From contig DAOUTY010000009.1 in assembly GCA_030668425.1 (NCBI GenBank), forward strand, positions 1 to 17,661: DNA of 17,661 bases, given 5' to 3'. The notes beneath the pieces were generated by a model. The model was not told the origin of the DNA and ran no database searches. It saw only the letters and a program-made list of their open reading frames with translations. Below, one piece after another: positions 14,333 to 17,661 of this stretch. The translations under genes were made by a program, and so were the position numbers. Each line of letters begins with the position of its first letter. Position 1 is the first letter of the stretch. Origin of the DNA: Chloroflexota bacterium (GTDB lineage Bacteria > Chloroflexota > Dehalococcoidia > SZUA-161).

Positions 14333-16753
14333 TTGGAAGATAGCACTTTGAGCCTAACGGTTGACCAATTGCAGAAGGTACTGAAACTGGAGCAGGCCAA
14401 AGGCTACCGCGATCAAGCGGTAATGGGCGGGCTCGATAGACTACTGCGCAACCTGACCCCCTCGAACCCAAACCTGACTCGCCTGCTTTCGCTTAGTTAC
14501 TCCGCCCTGGACGAAAGAAAGCGAGAGGAATGGGTGAGGAGCGTGCTGGAGCAACTTGACACTGCAGAACCAGAAGTAGAGCCTTTGCCCCAAGTCATGC
14601 GCAGGAGGCGGGAACCTGCCTCCCAACGCCCCCAGGGCGATATCGACCGATACTTAGACTCCGCAATTACCTCTATCAAGGGCATAAGCTCAAGCCTCGC
14701 TAGTAAATTCGGCAAGCTGGGAGTGATTACGGTGCGCCAGTTCCTCTACTTCTTTCCCCTCCGACATATCGACTATAGCCAGAGAAGGCTCATTTCAGAG
14801 CTTGAAGAGGGTATGGAACAGACCATCGTGGCCATCGTCTGGGAAGCTGCCGCAAAGACCACCTCATACCGGAAGCGCATGACAGAAGCTATCGTCGGCG
14901 ACGAATCCGGCAACATAAGAGTTATATGGTTCAACCAACCCTATCTCGCTAAGAAGCTCACCCCCAACAGCCGGGTGGTAATCAGCGGCAAAGTCAGTGA
15001 ATTCCGCAATCGGAAGGTGTTCCAATCCCCAGAATGGGAGCCTCTGGATTCCGATGACCTTATTCACACCGGGAGGCTGGTTCCTGTCTATCCGCTAACT
15101 GCAGGACTGTCGCCCCGGGTGGTGCGGAAGCTAGTCAAGGGAAACCTCGACTGCTGGCTCCCCGAGCTGCCGGATTTCCTCCCGGAAGGTATCAGAAAAA
15201 GAGCGGGATTGCTTCCGCTTTCCGAAGCGATCGGGCAAGCGCACTATCCAGACAGCGAGCACGCCAAGGCACAGGCCAGGAAGCGACTGGCTTTCGACGA
15301 ACTCTTCCTTATCCAACTCGGCGTGCTGTCCAAGAAGAGAGACTGGCAAGAGGAGACTGGCAATGCCTTCGACGCCGACAGCGGCTGCCTTGAGCCCTTC
15401 TTCAATTCCCTACCTTTCACCCTGACCACAGCTCAAAAACGCACCTTTGCCGAGATTCGGGAGGACCTGGGCAAATCGAAGCCCATGAGCCGTCTTCTGC
15501 AGGGTGAAGTTGGCAGTGGCAAGACAGTGGTCGCCACCGCAGCATTGCTCCTCGCCGCCGCTAACGGCTATCAGGCCGCCCTCATGGCCCCAACCGAGAT
15601 ACTGGCAGAACAGCACTTCGAGAGCATATGCGGCCTACTGAGTAGAGCAAGCGGGGAGGCCGGCAATGGCAGGCCCTATAGTAGCTATACTTCGCTACTG
15701 CCACACCCTATTGGCGTTGGCCTTTTGACAAGTGGCCTCAGGGAAAGCTCGAGGCAGAAGGTCCAGGAAGGCATCATCTCAGGGGAAATTAATCTTGCCA
15801 TTGGCACACATGCTCTTATCCAGAAAGGGGTAGAGTTCCAGCATCTGGGGCTCTGTGTGGTCGACGAGCAACACCGCTTCGGGGTAATGCAACGGTTGGA
15901 ACTGCGCTCGAAGGGGTCGAGTCCCCATGTCCTGGTAATGAGCGCCACCCCGATCCCCCGCACTCTGGCACTCACGCTCTACGGCGATCTTGATCTCTCG
16001 GTCCTCGATGAACTCCCACCGGGTAGAGTCGAGATCAAAACTAAATGGATCAGCCCCAGTCAGCGGCAAAGCGCTTACGATTTCATTCGCAAACAGGTTA
16101 TTACGGGGCGGCAGGCATTCATTATCTGCCCCCTGATCGAGGAATCGGAGGCCATTGAGGCTAAGGCAGCGACCACCGAATACGAGCGCCTCTCTCGGGT
16201 CGTCTTCCCCGAACTACGGTTGGGGCTGCTTCATGGGCGTCTCTCCAGCGCGGAGAAAGATGCGGTAATGCGGCGCTTTCGCAGCGGCGAACTCGACATA
16301 TTGGTATCAACGCCCGTGGTGGAGGTAGGTGTAGATATCCCCAATGCTACGGTGATGCTAATCGAGGGCGCAGACCGTTTCGGTATGTCGCAGTTGCACC
16401 AGTTCCGCGGCCGCGTGGGAAGAGGAGAGCACCAGAGCTACTGCCTGCTTCTTGCCGAGACCCCGTCAGCTGAGGCCAGAGAGCGCCTTTCCCTCCTGCA
16501 ACGCACGCAGAACGGGTTCGACCTCGCCGAGGAGGACTTGAGGCTCAGGGGGCCCGGTGAGTTTTTCGGCACCCGCCAGAGCGGTCTCCCCGACCTGAAA
16601 ATGGCCAGTCTCTCCGATGTCGAGCTTCTGGAGCTTGCCCGCAGAGAAGCTATCCGCCTTTTTAACGCAGATCCCTACTTCCAGCAGCCGGAGCACAGGC
16701 TCCTTGACAGAGAGGTTAATCTATTATGGGGGAGCGGGGGGGAGTTGAACTAG
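14333..16753 (+). CDS. recG: ATP-dependent DNA helicase RecG
   Basis: RecG remodels stalled replication forks and Holliday junctions. The 806 residues comprise an N-terminal extension (1 to about 100) with a helical motif starting LEQAKGYRDQAV, a wedge/OB domain from about 103 (FFPLRHIDYS near 139), and the helicase core. Visible core motifs are Walker A GEVGSGKT (391-398), MAPTEILAEQHF, DEQH (511-514), SATPIPRTLALT (from 537) and QFRGRVGRG (690-698). E. coli RecG has about 690 residues; the extra N-terminus is of a kind I expect in Chloroflexota and some others. The start is a TTG with a weak Shine-Dalgarno; an in-frame TAA at about 14306 excludes anything far upstream, and TTG 14348 is an alternative. 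The 79-base gap before it shows no obvious promoter, so it is probably read from the FakA-like gene. Confidence 0.95.
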   Translation: MEDSTLSLTVDQLQKVLKLEQAKGYRDQAVMGGLDRLLRNLTPSNPNLTRLLSLSYSALDERKREEWVRSVLEQLDTAEPEVEPLPQVMRRRREPASQRPQGDIDRYLDSAITSIKGISSSLASKFGKLGVITVRQFLYFFPLRHIDYSQRRLISELEEGMEQTIVAIVWEAAAKTTSYRKRMTEAIVGDESGNIRVIWFNQPYLAKKLTPNSRVVISGKVSEFRNRKVFQSPEWEPLDSDDLIHTGRLVPVYPLTAGLSPRVVRKLVKGNLDCWLPELPDFLPEGIRKRAGLLPLSEAIGQAHYPDSEHAKAQARKRLAFDELFLIQLGVLSKKRDWQEETGNAFDADSGCLEPFFNSLPFTLTTAQKRTFAEIREDLGKSKPMSRLLQGEVGSGKTVVATAALLLAAANGYQAALMAPTEILAEQHFESICGLLSRASGEAGNGRPYSSYTSLLPHPIGVGLLTSGLRESSRQKVQEGIISGEINLAIGTHALIQKGVEFQHLGLCVVDEQHRFGVMQRLELRSKGSSPHVLVMSATPIPRTLALTLYGDLDLSVLDELPPGRVEIKTKWISPSQRQSAYDFIRKQVITGRQAFIICPLIEESEAIEAKAATTEYERLSRVVFPELRLGLLHGRLSSAEKDAVMRRFRSGELDILVSTPVVEVGVDIPNATVMLIEGADRFGMSQLHQFRGRVGRGEHQSYCLLLAETPSAEARERLSLLQRTQNGFDLAEEDLRLRGPGEFFGTRQSGLPDLKMASLSDVELLELARREAIRLFNADPYFQQPEHRLLDREVNLLWGSGGELN

Positions 16754-16755
16754 AT

Positions 16756-17661
16756 ATGATCAAGCACAAGCTCGCCGAATTCCTGGAGCAAGCAGCCAAA
16801 GCGGCGCAGTCGAGCGGGCAACTCCCGCCCGCTGCTCTGCCTGAGATAACACTGGAGCATCCGCAGAACCCGGAGCACGGCGACTATGCCTCCAGCCTCC
16901 CGTTGAAGATGGCGAAGGTTGCGCAGATGAACCCGATGGCCATCGCCGAGATTCTATCAAACTTCCTTCCTCAAATCGAGGCTGTGGAGAGGATATCGGT
17001 GGTAGCCCCGGGCTTTATCAACTTCTTCCTCACGAGTAAATGGCTCACCCAGCAGGTGGAGGATATCCTCAATGCTGGGGAAGCTTACGGGGATCTCGAT
17101 ATGGGGAAAGGTTCCAGGGTTCAGCTTGAATTCGTTAGCGTTAACCCCACAGGGCCGATCCACGTCGGGCACGGGCGCGGCGCCGTCCTGGGCAGCGCCC
17201 TGGCCAATATACTCAGTGCAGCAGGTTATACCGTGGAGAGAGAGTATTATGTCAATGATACTGGTAATCAGATGGACGTCTTCTACCGCTCTCTCTATTG
17301 CCGCTATCTGCAGGCCCTGGGTAAAGATAGCGAGATGCCTGCTGATGGCTACAAGGGGGCCTATCCTGTGGAGCTTGCTCAGGAGATCGTCTCTGAAAAA
17401 GGTGATGTTTTCCTTGCCCTCCCCCCTGAGGAGGCGACTCGGGAACTGGGAGAGATCGCCCTGCACAAGGCTATTGAATCCATCAAGTCTGACCTTGAGT
17501 ATCTGCGCGTTGGCTTCGATGTCTGGTTCAGTGAGCACAGCCTCTATGAGAACAGTCAGTTCGAACGGGCAATGGCCCTGCTACGAGATGGCGGCCACAT
17601 CGAGGAGAGAGAGGGAGCGCAGTGGTTTGTCTCCACCGCGCTCGGCGAGGACAAGGACAAC
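16756..17661 (+). CDS. argS: Arginyl-tRNA synthetase, N-terminal part (3' end outside window)
   Basis: ArgS charges tRNA-Arg with arginine. The frame opens at ATG 16756, two bases after the recG stop, and stays open to the window edge, giving 302 residues of an enzyme usually 550-590 long. The N-terminal tRNA-recognition domain (about 1-115) contains NPEHGDYASSLPLKMAK (38-54). The class-I catalytic domain begins at FVSVNPTGPIHVGHGRGAV (126-144), with HVGH as the HIGH signature, followed by YYVNDTGNQMD. The KMSK-type loop and anticodon-binding domain are beyond the window. A run of seven Gs ending at 16742 is the nearest Shine-Dalgarno-like sequence, 13 bases away, so translation may depend on coupling with recG. 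Confidence 0.95.
   Translation, partial: MIKHKLAEFLEQAAKAAQSSGQLPPAALPEITLEHPQNPEHGDYASSLPLKMAKVAQMNPMAIAEILSNFLPQIEAVERISVVAPGFINFFLTSKWLTQQVEDILNAGEAYGDLDMGKGSRVQLEFVSVNPTGPIHVGHGRGAVLGSALANILSAAGYTVEREYYVNDTGNQMDVFYRSLYCRYLQALGKDSEMPADGYKGAYPVELAQEIVSEKGDVFLALPPEEATRELGEIALHKAIESIKSDLEYLRVGFDVWFSEHSLYENSQFERAMALLRDGGHIEEREGAQWFVSTALGEDKDN

Overview
The window looks like chromosomal DNA from a free-living bacterium, most probably a Chloroflexota member near the Dehalococcoidia. This is inferred from protein character, a RecG with an N-terminal extension, several TTG/GTG starts and the gene order; it was not tested by a search. Nearly everything is coding and on the + strand. The only clear minus-strand gene is rpmB.

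Layout. (1) 2-871: the C-terminal part of a radical SAM protein, cut by the window edge. (2) 872-2147: a short accessory-looking stretch. It holds a possible minus-strand remnant of a membrane-anchor tail, a repeat-bearing promoter, a ParA ATPase and an overlapping ribbon-helix-helix (RHH) protein, together resembling a compact partition module. (3) 2282-11633: an arginine biosynthesis run argJ-argB-(UPF0182 membrane protein)-argD-argG-argH behind a promoter near 2282-2324. (4) 11617-17661: a housekeeping run rpe, rpmB (minus), a FakA/YloV-type DhaL-domain kinase, recG, and the start of argS, which runs off the window. The order rpe-rpmB-yloV-recG recalls the Bacillus subtilis region.

How the genes work together. 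ArgJ (acetyl recycling), ArgB (phosphorylation), ArgD (transamination), ArgG and ArgH cover most of glutamate-to-arginine synthesis by the acetyl-cycle route. ArgS then uses arginine for tRNA charging. argC and argF, needed to complete the route, are not in the window.

Most notable observations. The acetylglutamate kinase carries an extra N-terminal domain of about 140 residues with two predicted membrane helices. The parA promoter is overlapped by three copies of ACATCCAG arranged so that the outer pair forms an 11-bp inverted repeat, next to a ParA-RHH gene pair. The argG-argH gap holds a two-unit palindromic element whose two hairpins differ by compensatory base changes. rpmB and the FakA-like gene appear to be driven by promoters that physically overlap.
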